From: Bacillus cereus
GTDB lineage: Bacteria > Bacillota > Bacilli > Bacillales > Bacillaceae_G
Direction: 5' to 3'
Assembly (NCBI RefSeq): GCF_002584535.1
Contig: NZ_NUOT01000052.1
Location: forward strand, 19,840-83,839
DNA length: 64,000 bases
The notes beneath the pieces were generated by a model. The model saw nothing but the letters and a program-made list of their open reading frames with translations. It did not search any database and was not told where the DNA came from. The translations under genes were made by a program, and so were the position numbers. The first letter of the stretch is position 1; the number at the start of each line of letters is the position of its first letter. Below are positions 19,157 through 28,208 of this stretch, one piece after another.

Positions 19157-20641
19157 TTATTCTTCTCCAAAACGCTCAACAAGCGTCGCAAGCGTACGAA
19201 CCATTGCTCCTGTTGCTCCTGCTGGTCCTAAATCATGTGCGCTCGTTGTATCAGATGTTCCAGCGATATCTAAATGTACCCATGGTGTTTCTTCTGCAAA
19301 CTCACCAAGGAATGTTCCTGCCATTACCGCATGACCTTCACGACCTGGTGAGTTATTTAAATCTGCAAATTTACTGTTACGGACGCGTTCTTTATCACGC
19401 TCGAAAATCGGTAATTGCCAAATTGGCTCATCCGTTTCCATTGATGCTTCTAACACTTGTTCAAACAACGTTTCATCATTTGTCATCGCACCCGTTGTAT
19501 GGTTTCCAAGTGCAACGATGACACCACCTGTTAATGTCGCAACATCAACAAGATAGTTTGCACCAAGTTTCTTCGCATACGTAATCCCGTCTGCTAATGC
19601 TAGACGACCTTCTGCATCTGTATTTAATACTTCAATTGTTTTCCCACTCATAGATGTAATCACATCATCTGGTTTGAATGCAGTACCACTAACAACGTTA
19701 TCAGTTGATGGAATAACAGCGACTATGTTTTGCTCAGGACGAAGTTCACCGATAATTTCCATCGCTCCAAGAACAGCTGCAGCACCGCCCATATCACCTT
19801 TCATACCAACCATACCTTCGCGTGGTTTTAAAGAATAACCACCTGTATCATATGTAATCCCTTTTCCAACGAGCCCGATCACATCTGTCCACTCTTCTTT
19901 TCCTTTATAAATAAGAGCGATCATTTTTGGCGGCTCAGTAGAACCTTGATTCACGGCAAGTAATGCACCCATACCAAGCTCTTCCATTTCTTCTTTCTCA
20001 AGTACTTTATAATCCATGTCATATGTCTCAGCTAATTCAACAGCATACTCTGCAAGTTTTGTTGCTGTTAATACGTTAGGCGGCATATTTACAAGTGTAC
20101 GAGCTGAGTTTGTCGCACGTCCGTGCACATATCCTACTGTTAATGCAGCTTCGATTTCTTTTGCGTCTTCTACTGTAATAACCGCAAAGTTTTCTAACTC
20201 TACACTTTCTTTTTTATCTGTTTTATAGGTTTGTAAATCATATGTACCTAGGCAATACACTTCCGCTGCAATATGTGCAACATCGATTGCACCTAACTTA
20301 TCTGTTACGAAAGAATCAAGTAAAATCGCTGCATCTTTTACCTTTGCAGCTTTTAATGTTTTAAATGCTTTACTAAGTGAAGCACGTAACGTTTCTGTTG
20401 TGTATGCTTCTTTTTTGCCAAGACCGACAAAATAGTAGCGTTTTGCATTTGTTTTTCCTAGGCTATGTACTTTAGAAATAACTTTTTTCTTTGAACTAAG
20501 CTCTTTCTCTTCTAATAAAAGTTGTAATTGTCCTTCAAATGCTTTATCCAGTTCTTGTACAAAACTACTCGTTACCTCTTCTTCAAATAAAGCAACAATT
20601 ACCGCTTCGTGATTCACTAATTCTTTTTGTACTTGAAACAT
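19157..20641 (-). CDS. pepA: Leucyl aminopeptidase (M17)
   Basis: A 494-residue cytoplasmic M17 metallopeptidase that releases N-terminal residues from peptides. The C-terminal catalytic half has the two-metal signature NTDAEGRL near residue 342, the Lys of [14 protein letters not shown] near 254-267, and the Asp of GDMGGAAAV. Length matches the family. It corresponds to B. subtilis YuiE and begins the run of yui-yum genes that follows upstream. The ATG at 20641 has AGGGGG upstream. Confidence 0.95.
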   Translation of the reverse strand: MFQVQKELVNHEAVIVALFEEEVTSSFVQELDKAFEGQLQLLLEEKELSSKKKVISKVHSLGKTNAKRYYFVGLGKKEAYTTETLRASLSKAFKTLKAAKVKDAAILLDSFVTDKLGAIDVAHIAAEVYCLGTYDLQTYKTDKKESVELENFAVITVEDAKEIEAALTVGYVHGRATNSARTLVNMPPNVLTATKLAEYAVELAETYDMDYKVLEKEEMEELGMGALLAVNQGSTEPPKMIALIYKGKEEWTDVIGLVGKGITYDTGGYSLKPREGMVGMKGDMGGAAAVLGAMEIIGELRPEQNIVAVIPSTDNVVSGTAFKPDDVITSMSGKTIEVLNTDAEGRLALADGITYAKKLGANYLVDVATLTGGVIVALGNHTTGAMTNDETLFEQVLEASMETDEPIWQLPIFERDKERVRNSKFADLNNSPGREGHAVMAGTFLGEFAEETPWVHLDIAGTSDTTSAHDLGPAGATGAMVRTLATLVERFGEE

Positions 20642-20950
20642 GCTCAGACCCCCTAAATTTCTCTCTTTTCATTATAACTTTATTTTCGATAAAATGCGAC
20701 AATTCCAACTCTTTCCGTATTCAAATTCCATCCTGCAACTACTACGAAAGATTTCCCCCTTCATTTACACCTCTAACACTATCTTAATGAAGAAATACAA
20801 ATAATCCTTCCAAAACTTTCAACTACAGTCTCCAAAATAAAATAACGTTATATATAGTACTCAACACACTTAACAAAAAATATGGAATTATGATTCTCCT
20901 AAAATCACAAACTGATTACACAATGAAGTTTATGATTAGATGGAAAGCAA
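20642..20950. other. Intergenic stretch upstream of pepA
   Basis: AT-rich, no ORF with a credible ribosome binding site on either strand. A TATAAT on the minus strand around 20672-20677 could be a -10 element for pepA but lacks a good -35. Confidence 0.4.
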
Positions 20951-20998
20951 AAAAGAGTGCATACCTCTTGTAGACAGGCACTGCACTCCTTTTTATAA
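20951..20998. terminator. Terminator after the 21036-21821 remnant
   Basis: Stem of 11 bp (20951-20961 with 20982-20993, one bulge) with A/T runs on both sides. Confidence 0.7.
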
Positions 20999-21035
20999 AA
21001 ATTTCGTATCATCCAATTTAGTCAAACTAATTACA

Positions 21036-21821
21036 TTAAACTGGATATTTCAACACTGCAAATTGATATAAATAAATGATTTTATCTATATTATTTAAAG
21101 CAATTATCAGTACAAATATACTTAGCGTTATAATTTTCAAACGATTTACTTTCTTAAATCCGTATGCTAGAAGTAACGGTAATATAAAAATAATATGTGA
21201 CCCATAAATAAATGCTTCTGGTAATCCAAATCCAAAAATCCCATGTAGCAAAACATTAAATCCTAAGCACCCTACCAAAAATAGAACAAAACGATCTTTT
21301 AATATATTTTTTGCCATAACCCATAAAATCGTTCCATATACAGTTATAATTACAATCCATCCTCTTAATGGATGAGATGGTAACAAATTGAATCATGGAA
21401 AATCTTGGTGTGTCCGTAAAAGAACCTCAGAAATATTACCCAAAATTAAAGGTGATCCTAGAAGTGAATGAATAAACATCCCTATTTTAGAACTTAAATA
21501 CTCTTTTGAAAATTCTTGTTAAAGAGTAAAACGGGTACTACCTCCTATCGCTTCTTGCAAAGTCACTTGATTCACTAGCATAACCCCTATAAATGCCGCG
21601 ACTACAAGAATGATAGGAATGAATGTCCAAATAAGTTTCCTCTTCGTTCCTTTATATACCAAAATACTCGCAATAAACCACATCGCTGAATTTGTTATTG
21701 TAACTCCAGCTGTAATAAAAGCAAAAAATATATTTGAAATATGAAAATTTTTAGTTGCTATTTTTTCTCTCATAATTAATGGATAGTACACAAAACAAAT
21801 CGCAACTAAATTTACACTTTT
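21036..21821 (-). pseudogene. Decayed polytopic membrane protein gene
   Basis: One reading frame on the minus strand stays membrane-protein-like from about 21821 to 21036 but is interrupted by in-frame stops: TAG at 21824-21822, TAA at 21521-21519 and a TGA just before 21386. Between the stops the same frame still reads plausible sequence (for example SSKIGMFIHSLLGSPLILGN), and the two longest open parts (21791-21519 and 21386-21036) both code for hydrophobic segments. This is best read as the 3' part of a larger integral membrane protein gene lost by nonsense mutation and 5' deletion. The layout recalls GT-C or related polytopic proteins, but I cannot name the family. Confidence 0.75.
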
Positions 21822-22038
21822 CTATTTCTAAAAAATACTTTATTACCTTTTGAAAAAAATTAGAAAATTTTTACACAAATTGTCCAACCTAAAAAATCAT
21901 ATCATAAATCTTTTCATGAAAAAAGAGGCTACAAAAAAATATACTTAGCCAATCTAGTAAACATATATAACAAATCAGTTTCATTCCAAACACAGTTGAC
22001 AATACATTCCAAATAATAACCAATATATTTTCAAATAA

Positions 22039-22085
22039 AAAACAAAGGTAGTCTAGTGTTATTACCACTAGACTACCTTTGTTTT
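22039..22085 (-). terminator. Terminator of yuiC, overlapping its stop codon
   Basis: Perfect 20-bp stem (22039-22058 with 22066-22085), 7-base loop; the stop codon lies in the stem and a T-rich tail follows on the minus strand. Confidence 0.9.
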
Positions 22086-22699
22086 AAATATTGACCACGG
22101 AACACTTGCATCGTTTCGTCTTGATTTAACATCGTTAACTCTTCTTCTGTAAACTTACCTTTTCCCATTTTCACTACATATACATTTACTTTTTTCTTAC
22201 CCCATTGACTATACACATCTTGAACCGTATCATAGTACAAATCGAGTCTATTTCCTTTTATAGCGCCACCTTTATCTGCTACCACGCCATATCCATAGCC
22301 TGGTACAAAAAGGATGGTCCCAATTGGAAATACACGTAAATCAGCTGCAATTGTAGAATATATGTCCCTTTTAGCCTTTACACCTGAATATGTAATGCCA
22401 TACTCTGGATGACCAGGGTTTTTACCGGTTGATTCTACACCTGACGTATAACCAGTTGCTGTCATTTCCATTACACGATATTTAGACCAGTCTTTCCCCT
22501 GTTCTAAAGCATTTATCACTTCTTTACTCGGAACAACTTGGTGCCCTCTTTCTGCTGCATGTACTTCTTTTACATTGCTTTCTTGATATGTTTTTACAAG
22601 CTCCAGTACAGACACTCCAGTGAACGCTTGCCATGTCACACATAATGCGACTACAAGTAAACAAGTCATCATAATGCGAATACCATATCGTTTTAACAT
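22073..22699 (-). CDS. yuiC: YuiC-like 3D-domain protein (Sps family)
   Basis: A 208-residue protein: an N-terminal membrane anchor (about residues 8-26), a linker, and a C-terminal 3D domain with the three aspartates in [19 protein letters not shown]. subtilis YuiC is a stationary-phase survival protein whose fold is related to the lytic transglycosylase domain of resuscitation factors and binds glycan. It is encoded next to yuiB and in the yumB neighbourhood, as in B. subtilis. The exact start is uncertain: I use the ATG at 22699; GTG at 22714 and ATG at 22732 are in frame, and the only good site (AAGGAG) lies 14 bases before 22699. Confidence 0.88.
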   Translation of the reverse strand: MLKRYGIRIMMTCLLVVALCVTWQAFTGVSVLELVKTYQESNVKEVHAAERGHQVVPSKEVINALEQGKDWSKYRVMEMTATGYTSGVESTGKNPGHPEYGITYSGVKAKRDIYSTIAADLRVFPIGTILFVPGYGYGVVADKGGAIKGNRLDLYYDTVQDVYSQWGKKKVNVYVVKMGKGKFTEEELTMLNQDETMQVFRGQYLKQR

Positions 22700-22764
22700 T
22701 TTTATATTCCACACTCCTTCATCGTTCATCATTCCCTATACGATTAAGAAATATGCAGAAAAAA

Positions 22765-22786
22765 AATCTCCAGTAAACTGGAGATT
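22765..22786 (-). terminator. Terminator after yuiB
   Basis: 9-bp stem (22765-22773 with 22778-22786), 4-base loop, T-run on the minus strand; includes part of the yuiB stop codon. Confidence 0.8.
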
Positions 22787-23102
22787 AGAACATTTGATAA
22801 CCACTTTTCCGAAGTTTCTTTATCACAACTCCTGATAAAATCGCCCCTATTAACCCTGTGGATAGAATAAAAAGATCGGCTTGTCCAAGATGCGAGACAC
22901 TTGTTCCAAATGAGGAAAATGTTTCTTTCGGCTTTGAAAAGTAGTCCCAGACACTTGCTTTATTAATAATCAGCATACAAACAATTGGATAAATGATAAC
23001 CATTACCCAAGTAGCACGTAAAATCATATTGAGTAAAAATCCAATTCCAAAGAAAAGTATAAAAAATAACATCATTGAAATAAGTAATACTGGAATACTC
23101 AC
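22785..23102 (-). CDS. yuiB: YuiB-like membrane protein
   Basis: A 105-residue protein with three hydrophobic segments (about residues 3-25, 27-45 and 78-96). It corresponds in position and size to B. subtilis YuiB, whose function is unknown. GTG start at 23102 with GGAG about 9 bases upstream. It lies just downstream of the Nudix gene and ahead of yuiC. Confidence 0.8.
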   Translation of the reverse strand: MSIPVLLISMMLFFILFFGIGFLLNMILRATWVMVIIYPIVCMLIINKASVWDYFSKPKETFSSFGTSVSHLGQADLFILSTGLIGAILSGVVIKKLRKSGYQMF

Positions 23103-23117
23103 TTTTTCCCACTCCTT

Positions 23118-23612
23118 CTATTTCTTATCTCCTGCCGTAAATACATGATAGGCTGTATATCCAAATTGATCTCCTGGATTTAATGTTGTATCCATCTTCA
23201 GAAGTGATTCTGTATGACCTTCCAGTAAATATCGAATTAATATAGAAGCATCTTGATTATATGCAATATCTTTTGGATGTAAAAATGCTACTTCAGACAA
23301 TTCCTTTTCTTGTACAGTGATTTCTTCTCCTTCTGGTTCGAGTAAAAAAATAATCATATTATCGCTAATCTCATCACGAATAACTCCAGAACGAATTCCA
23401 ATAACCCCTTTTATATGCGCCCGAATTCCTGTCTCTTCTAAAATTTCACGTTTAACAGCTTCATCAATCGTTTCTCCCTCATTTACAAAACCAGCCGGCA
23501 ATGACCATTTTCCTTTTAGCCCCCCGTATTTTTTCTTAACGAAGAGCCAGCGACCATCTTTTGTAGTCACTAATCCACTTACAGCTAGCCAAACATTCCC
23601 ACGCTTTCCCAT
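23118..23612 (-). CDS. Nudix hydrolase
   Basis: A 164-residue soluble protein with a complete Nudix box at residues 41-63: GFVNEGETIDEAVKREILEE then TGI, giving GX5EX7REUXEEXGU. It should hydrolyse a nucleoside diphosphate linked to another group; substrate cannot be deduced. ATG at 23612 with AAGGGG upstream. It is 15 bases from yuiB and probably cotranscribed. Confidence 0.9.
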   Translation of the reverse strand: MGKRGNVWLAVSGLVTTKDGRWLFVKKKYGGLKGKWSLPAGFVNEGETIDEAVKREILEETGIRAHIKGVIGIRSGVIRDEISDNMIIFLLEPEGEEITVQEKELSEVAFLHPKDIAYNQDASILIRYLLEGHTESLLKMDTTLNPGDQFGYTAYHVFTAGDKK

Positions 23613-23871
23613 GATGTAAAACCCCTTTCAGTCAAACGAACAGAATATTCATTCTTTTCTATGTATTATACTATATTTTTCAGTGAGAATAATATAATCT
23701 TCCCTTGTTCCTCAGTTACTACATTTCTTTCTACCCTTCCTAATTTCCATATATTTGATATAATGTGAATATAGGGTATTCTTTCCTCTGTAGAAAGACC
23801 TCGAATCCCTTCAAAATTCTGCTTTGAATATTACATCACACCTATTCATTGCGAAAGGAGTAAAAAGTAAA

Positions 23872-24306
23872 ATGAGAAATCTATCACAAAAGTCCAGGAT
23901 TGTATTTGTAACATTAGTTTCCGCATTACTCTTCTGCTCTTTCTTAATTGCCACTTCACTTTCACCACTTGCTGATTTGGGACCTAATGCAAATAAATTT
24001 AACTCTCTAGGCATGTGGAAATCAATCGGCATGATTTTACTATTTTATATTGTACCTCTACTTCTTTATATAGGAGGAATACAGGCAATGCGATTCATCA
24101 TGGCTTTTCTTTGCGGTATGGGGCTATTCATACATCTCGTGATACTTACAGTCGTATTTATTACAATGCGCGTAAGTGACTATAACGCCTCTTCTTTCTT
24201 AGGAGTCATCATGCTTTGCGTAGCAGTATCCATCACAAATGTAATTTGGTTTTTTGTTGCTTTTCGTTCAAAAAGAACTTCTACTTATACACTGAATGCA
24301 CGATAG
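23872..24306 (+). CDS. DUF5391-like membrane protein
   Basis: A 144-residue protein with four membrane segments (about residues 10-30, 46-66, 72-96 and 108-132). The order SLSPLADLGPNANKF - SLGMWKSIGMILLFYI fits the small Bacillus family DUF5391 as I remember it; function unknown. The start at 23872 is supported by GAAAGGAG 11 bases upstream. A terminator follows, so it is a single gene. Confidence 0.75.
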   Translation: MRNLSQKSRIVFVTLVSALLFCSFLIATSLSPLADLGPNANKFNSLGMWKSIGMILLFYIVPLLLYIGGIQAMRFIMAFLCGMGLFIHLVILTVVFITMRVSDYNASSFLGVIMLCVAVSITNVIWFFVAFRSKRTSTYTLNAR

Positions 24307-24332
24307 AAGTTTAAGAAAAGCTTACATAACAC

Positions 24333-24370
24333 AAAGAGCAGAAGCGACTCATAGCCGCTTCTGCTCTTTT
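24333..24370. terminator. Bidirectional terminator
   Basis: 14-bp perfect stem (24333-24346 with 24356-24369), flanked by A and T runs, between convergent genes. Confidence 0.9.
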
Positions 24371-24380
24371 CTACTATATA

Positions 24381-25589
24381 TTAAAAGAACTTTAGTTTAC
24401 CTTTTTTCAGAACTAATAAAGGTCCACCAAGTAAGAATAAGTAACGGTTATCGATTACTTTCTTCATGAAGGAAGCTTTCCATCCCGTTAACTTTTTCCC
24501 CATCACAACGCCCATTGCATCGTCATGTCCTAATGAACATACAGATCCTTTGTTATCGAAAACGAATTTCTTCATTTCGCCTTTATCACGAACTAGCACA
24601 GCTAAGTTGTGTGCAATGTTGTAACCTTGTTGAATTGCAATTTGTGCTGTCGGTGGATATGGACGGTTAATCTCTTCATTGATGATTAACGCTGCGTCAC
24701 CAACCATGAATACATCTTCATGACCTGGAGCATGCATATACTCATCAACTTTTACACGTCCACGCATTGCTTCAAAGCCAGACTCTTCCACAATACCGTT
24801 ACCGCGAACACCGGCAGCCCAAACAACAGTTTCAGATTTAAGTAACTCAGCATCATCACCGTTTGCAACTAGAATACCTTCTTCAGTTGCTTCTTTAATT
24901 GCTGTACCGATTCGGAATTCTACACCTTTTTTCTCTAATTGTTTTACCGCATACTCAACTAATTCTGGATCGAAACCAGGAAGCGCTGTTGGAGCAGCTT
25001 CTACACAGATAATACGTGCTTTTTCACGTGGAACATCATATTCTTTGCAAAGTTCAGGAATACGATTTGCAAGCTCACCTACATACTCGATACCTGTAAA
25101 TCCTGCACCACCAACCACAATTGTTACTAGCTCATCACGTTTTTCTGTCGCATATTGAGAGAACTTGTATTCCATATGCTCACGAATTTGACGAGTCGCA
25201 TTAATGTTAGTAATAGAGAATGCATGCTCTTTCAAACCTTTAATACCGAATGTTTCAGATTCAAAACCAAGGCCGATTACTAAGTAATCATATGTTAACT
25301 CACCATTTTTTAAGATAATGCGCTTTTCAGCAGCCTTAATTTCTACAACTGTATCTTGCACAAAGTTTACTTTGTTTGTATCAATAACGTCTTCAATATC
25401 GAGACGGATTTTATCATGGTGTAATGTACCAGCTGCACTTTCATGTAACCAAGTTGCTTGGTAGTGATAGCTGTTGTTGTTTACTAACGTAATTTCAGCT
25501 TCACTTACAGATAATGTTTTTTGCAGACGAACAGTCGTAATCATCCCGCCATAACCTGCACCTAAAACTACGATTTTTGGAGTTTTCAC
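24381..25589 (-). CDS. yumB: Type-2 NADH dehydrogenase (YumB)
   Basis: A 402-residue monotopic flavoprotein that passes electrons from NADH to quinone without pumping protons. Two Rossmann motifs are clear: [10 protein letters not shown] at residues 6-15 for FAD and [15 protein letters not shown] near 163-177 for NADH. FMVGDAA near 302 completes the FAD site and the C-terminus is amphipathic ([16 protein letters not shown]). It matches B. subtilis YumB and lies in the same order next to yumC. The start is GTG at 25589 with AAAGGG upstream. A palindrome with a Rex-like core lies about 90 bases upstream. Confidence 0.92.
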   Translation of the reverse strand: MKTPKIVVLGAGYGGMITTVRLQKTLSVSEAEITLVNNNSYHYQATWLHESAAGTLHHDKIRLDIEDVIDTNKVNFVQDTVVEIKAAEKRIILKNGELTYDYLVIGLGFESETFGIKGLKEHAFSITNINATRQIREHMEYKFSQYATEKRDELVTIVVGGAGFTGIEYVGELANRIPELCKEYDVPREKARIICVEAAPTALPGFDPELVEYAVKQLEKKGVEFRIGTAIKEATEEGILVANGDDAELLKSETVVWAAGVRGNGIVEESGFEAMRGRVKVDEYMHAPGHEDVFMVGDAALIINEEINRPYPPTAQIAIQQGYNIAHNLAVLVRDKGEMKKFVFDNKGSVCSLGHDDAMGVVMGKKLTGWKASFMKKVIDNRYLFLLGGPLLVLKKGKLKFF

Positions 25590-26064
25590 CGAATCACAAC
25601 CCTTTTCTTTATATAATAAGTAATCAAAATCAAAAATAAAATCAAAGTGCTAAACACTCAATTTGTCAAGAATGTGGAATTCCTCACATTCTCAAGCATA
25701 ACAAAACGTATTCAAAAAATCGTACGAAATTTGTCATAAAAAATTAACATAATACTTTCCTATATTAGTCGGTTTTATTTCATAATTCAAGCGCCTAGAG
25801 AATTATCAATATTTTAAAATAACATAGCGTTTTCAAGGGTTTTTTAACCTTTTTTTCATCTATTTTCCTACTCGGTATATTTTATACATTTTCATCCTAT
25901 CTATGCAGAAGCTTACATATAATTCAGTCATTTCTTGCAGTATTCTAAACTGAAATATGTTATCATTTTTATTGTAAATTGCAATATTGTTTGCAGGATT
26001 TCCGTATACATATGAACAATATATGGAATCAATATCTAAATTCCATCTATAGGGGGAATAAATA
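25590..26064. other. Divergent intergenic region between yumB and yumC
   Basis: 475 AT-rich bases with no credible ORF. It holds the palindrome at 25669-25692 and must contain both promoters. The only promoter-like pair seen for yumC is a weak TTGCAG - 17 bases - TGTTAT around 25935-25965. Confidence 0.5.
25669..25692. promoter_or_regulatory. Palindrome with Rex-like core upstream of yumB
   Basis: AGAATGTG - 8 bases - CACATTCT is an exact 8-bp inverted repeat. Its TGTG-N8-CACA core has the spacing of the Rex operator (TTGTGAAWWWWTTCACAA), though inner positions fit only in part. Rex controls NADH dehydrogenase genes in Firmicutes, so this is a plausible operator. Confidence 0.45.
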
Positions 26065-27054
26065 GTGACAGAAAATCAAAAAGTTTACGACATAACGATT
26101 ATCGGTGGAGGTCCAACAGGATTATTCACAGCGTTTTATGGCGGCATGAGACAGGCAAGTGTAAAAATTATTGAAAGCTTACCGCAACTTGGAGGACAAT
26201 TATCCGCACTATACCCTGAAAAATATATTTATGACGTAGCCGGATTCCCAAAAGTACGTGCGCAAGAACTTGTTGATAATTTAAAAGAACAAATGAAAAA
26301 GTTTGAGCCGACTATTTGCTTAGAAGAAGCAGTTGATACACTTGAAAAACAAGCCGATGGCGTATTTAAGCTTGTAACAAATAAAGCAACACACTATTCT
26401 AAATCTGTCATTATTACAGCTGGTAACGGAGCTTTCCAACCACGCCGTTTAGAATTAGAAGGAGTAGAAAAATTCGAGAAAAAAAACCTTCACTACTTCG
26501 TTGATGATATGAAAAAATTCACTGGGAAACGCGTCGTTGTATTTGGCGGCGGCGACTCTGCTGTAGACTGGACAATGATGTTAGAACCAATCGCTGAACA
26601 AGTAACAATCGTTCATCGTCGTGATAAATTCCGTGCTCATGAGCACAGCGTAGAAAGCTTAATGAACTCTCGAGCAGACGTAAAAACACCTTACGTTCCA
26701 ATTGAACTAATTGGTGAAGACAAAATTGAACAAGTTGTTCTGCAACATGTGAAAACAGAAGAAAAGGTTGTTATTGACGTTGATGATGTCATCGTAAACT
26801 ATGGTTTCGTTTCTTCTCTTGGTCCAATTAAAAACTGGGGCTTAGACATTCAAAAGAACAGCATCGTTGTAAACTCTAAAATGGAAACAAACATCTCTGG
26901 TATTTACGCAGCTGGTGACATCTGTACATATGAAGGAAAAGTAAAACTAATTGCATGTGGCTTTGGTGAAGCACCAACAGCGGTAAACAATGCCAAAGCT
27001 TACTTCGATCCAAATGCAAAACTGCAACCAATGCATAGTTCTAGTATGTTTTAA
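26065..27054 (+). CDS. yumC: Ferredoxin/flavodoxin-NADP reductase, type 2
   Basis: A 329-residue FAD/NADPH flavoprotein of the thioredoxin-reductase-like FNR family. FAD motif [10 protein letters not shown] at residues 12-21 and NADP motif [11 protein letters not shown] near residue 160 are intact, followed by [10 protein letters not shown] typical of NADPH binding. The CxxC of thioredoxin reductase is absent, which marks it as FNR2 (B. subtilis YumC). It exchanges electrons between NADPH and ferredoxin or flavodoxin. The start is GTG at 26065 with a GGGGGA site; a terminator follows. Confidence 0.95.
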   Translation: MTENQKVYDITIIGGGPTGLFTAFYGGMRQASVKIIESLPQLGGQLSALYPEKYIYDVAGFPKVRAQELVDNLKEQMKKFEPTICLEEAVDTLEKQADGVFKLVTNKATHYSKSVIITAGNGAFQPRRLELEGVEKFEKKNLHYFVDDMKKFTGKRVVVFGGGDSAVDWTMMLEPIAEQVTIVHRRDKFRAHEHSVESLMNSRADVKTPYVPIELIGEDKIEQVVLQHVKTEEKVVIDVDDVIVNYGFVSSLGPIKNWGLDIQKNSIVVNSKMETNISGIYAAGDICTYEGKVKLIACGFGEAPTAVNNAKAYFDPNAKLQPMHSSSMF

Positions 27055-27070
27055 TATATAAAGTGAAGCG

Positions 27071-27099
27071 GACTCCTTTCATACAGAAGGAGTCTTTTT
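27071..27099 (+). terminator. Terminator of yumC
   Basis: 8-bp stem (27071-27078 with 27087-27094) and T5. Confidence 0.85.
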
Positions 27100-27483
27100 G
27101 AATAAATTAACTCCTAGCCAACCTTCACAAGTAACACTAGCAGTGTATTCAAATTATGAGTCCGATGAAACCGGAGCATATAGATACACAATTGGCATGC
27201 CAGTTTCTTCATTGGAAAATATCCCGAAAAATATGACACCTCTTGCAATCCCTGCTTGTACATATGCGTTATTTACAACTCGAAAAGGTCCAATATCAAA
27301 AGTTATCGCAGAAGCATGGCAAGATATTTGGAACTGGTCAAAAGAAAACAACCGCGCTTTCACGATAGACTTTGAACGATACGGTGAACATCTATTGATC
27401 CAAATGATGCCCAAATTGATATTTATATTGCACTAGCTAAATTCATCGATTTACACTCTTTCCACAAAAAATGCAGCGAATAA
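27098..27483 (+). pseudogene. Remnant of a GyrI-like/AraC effector-binding domain protein
   Basis: The frame from 27098 reads a recognisable effector-binding domain: VYSNYESD, YRYTIGMPV, IPACTYALFTTRKGPI, then IDFERYGEHL. The family normally ends FERY.....DPNDAQVDIYIAL. Here that ending is present but in another frame: IDPNDAQIDIYIALAKF is read from 27394, while the first frame stops at 27434-27436. A frameshift near 27391-27394 is therefore likely. The first 25 or so residues of the domain are also missing. The TTG at 27098 has AAGGAG 6 bases upstream but that site belongs to the yumC terminator. I call it a truncated and frameshifted remnant. Confidence 0.75.
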
Positions 27484-27498
27484 TCGCTACGTTTTTTG
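27472..27498 (+). terminator. Weak hairpin with T-run
   Basis: AGCGA/TCGCT stem with a 4-base loop followed by TTTTTT after the remnant. Confidence 0.45.
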
Positions 27499-27554
27499 CA
27501 TGATTACACTACACTTTTATTATATCGGCGCCCTTATATACCCTATCTCATCAA

Positions 27555-27585
27555 ATCTTACAAAACTGTCATGTTTTTGTAAGAT
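27555..27585. repeat. Inverted repeat upstream of the DUF4870 gene
   Basis: ATCTTACAAAA (27555-27565) and its exact inverse at 27575-27585, 9 bases apart, about 75 bases before the start codon. Size and position fit a repressor operator; no T-tail for a terminator. Confidence 0.5.
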
Positions 27586-27661
27586 AAAACGATAGTGCCT
27601 CACTCCATTTGCCTGCATACTAAACGTATAATAACAAACACTAGCTTATGAGGTGACCTAC

Positions 27662-27979
27662 ATGAACGGAAACAAATTATTATCCGCCTTTTCCTACTGG
27701 AGTATTTTCTTTGCACCGCTTCTTTTCCCAATCATCGTTTGGATTTTCGGTGACAGCGAGACGAAAGCTCATGCAAAAAAAGCTTTATGGACACATATTA
27801 TTCCAAGTATTGCAGCCTTTATATCGATGATTGTATTAGGAATTATGGGACTCGGTTCCAATGAGCCCGATGTAACACTTGGTATCGGTGCTATTATCAC
27901 TGTATGTATTTGCGGTATCATTAGCCTGTACTTCTTTATCTGGAATATCATAAAAGGAATCCAAGTTATGAAATCCTAA
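27662..27979 (+). CDS. DUF4870 membrane protein
   Basis: A 105-residue protein with three hydrophobic segments and the DUF4870 pattern: SYWSIFFAPLLFPIIVWIFG then HAKKALWTHIIPSI. Function unknown; these small proteins are often stress-responsive. The ATG at 27662 has GAGGTGA 5 bases upstream. An inverted repeat lies in the promoter region and a terminator follows, so it appears to be individually regulated. Confidence 0.85.
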   Translation: MNGNKLLSAFSYWSIFFAPLLFPIIVWIFGDSETKAHAKKALWTHIIPSIAAFISMIVLGIMGLGSNEPDVTLGIGAIITVCICGIISLYFFIWNIIKGIQVMKS

Positions 27980-27983
27980 CAAG

Positions 27984-28030
27984 AAAAACCATCAACTACT
28001 CCAAGGGAAGAGAACGTCTGATGGTTTTTT
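27984..28030 (+). terminator. Terminator of the DUF4870 gene
   Basis: 11-12 bp stem (27984-27994 with 28019-28029), 24-base loop, T-run. Confidence 0.75.
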
Positions 28031-28208
28031 TATTTTCTACCGGAATCACATTCGCTTCTTCTTATCTTGCCTTAAAAAATCCACTGGGCAAATGTGCAAT
28101 TATTGTCTACAATGAAAAAGTGCAGTATAGAAATATTAAAAACTGTATAAAACGATTGTTAATAGGATTTTATATCCATTCAAAATGGTTACATAGAAAG
28201 GAAGCAAT

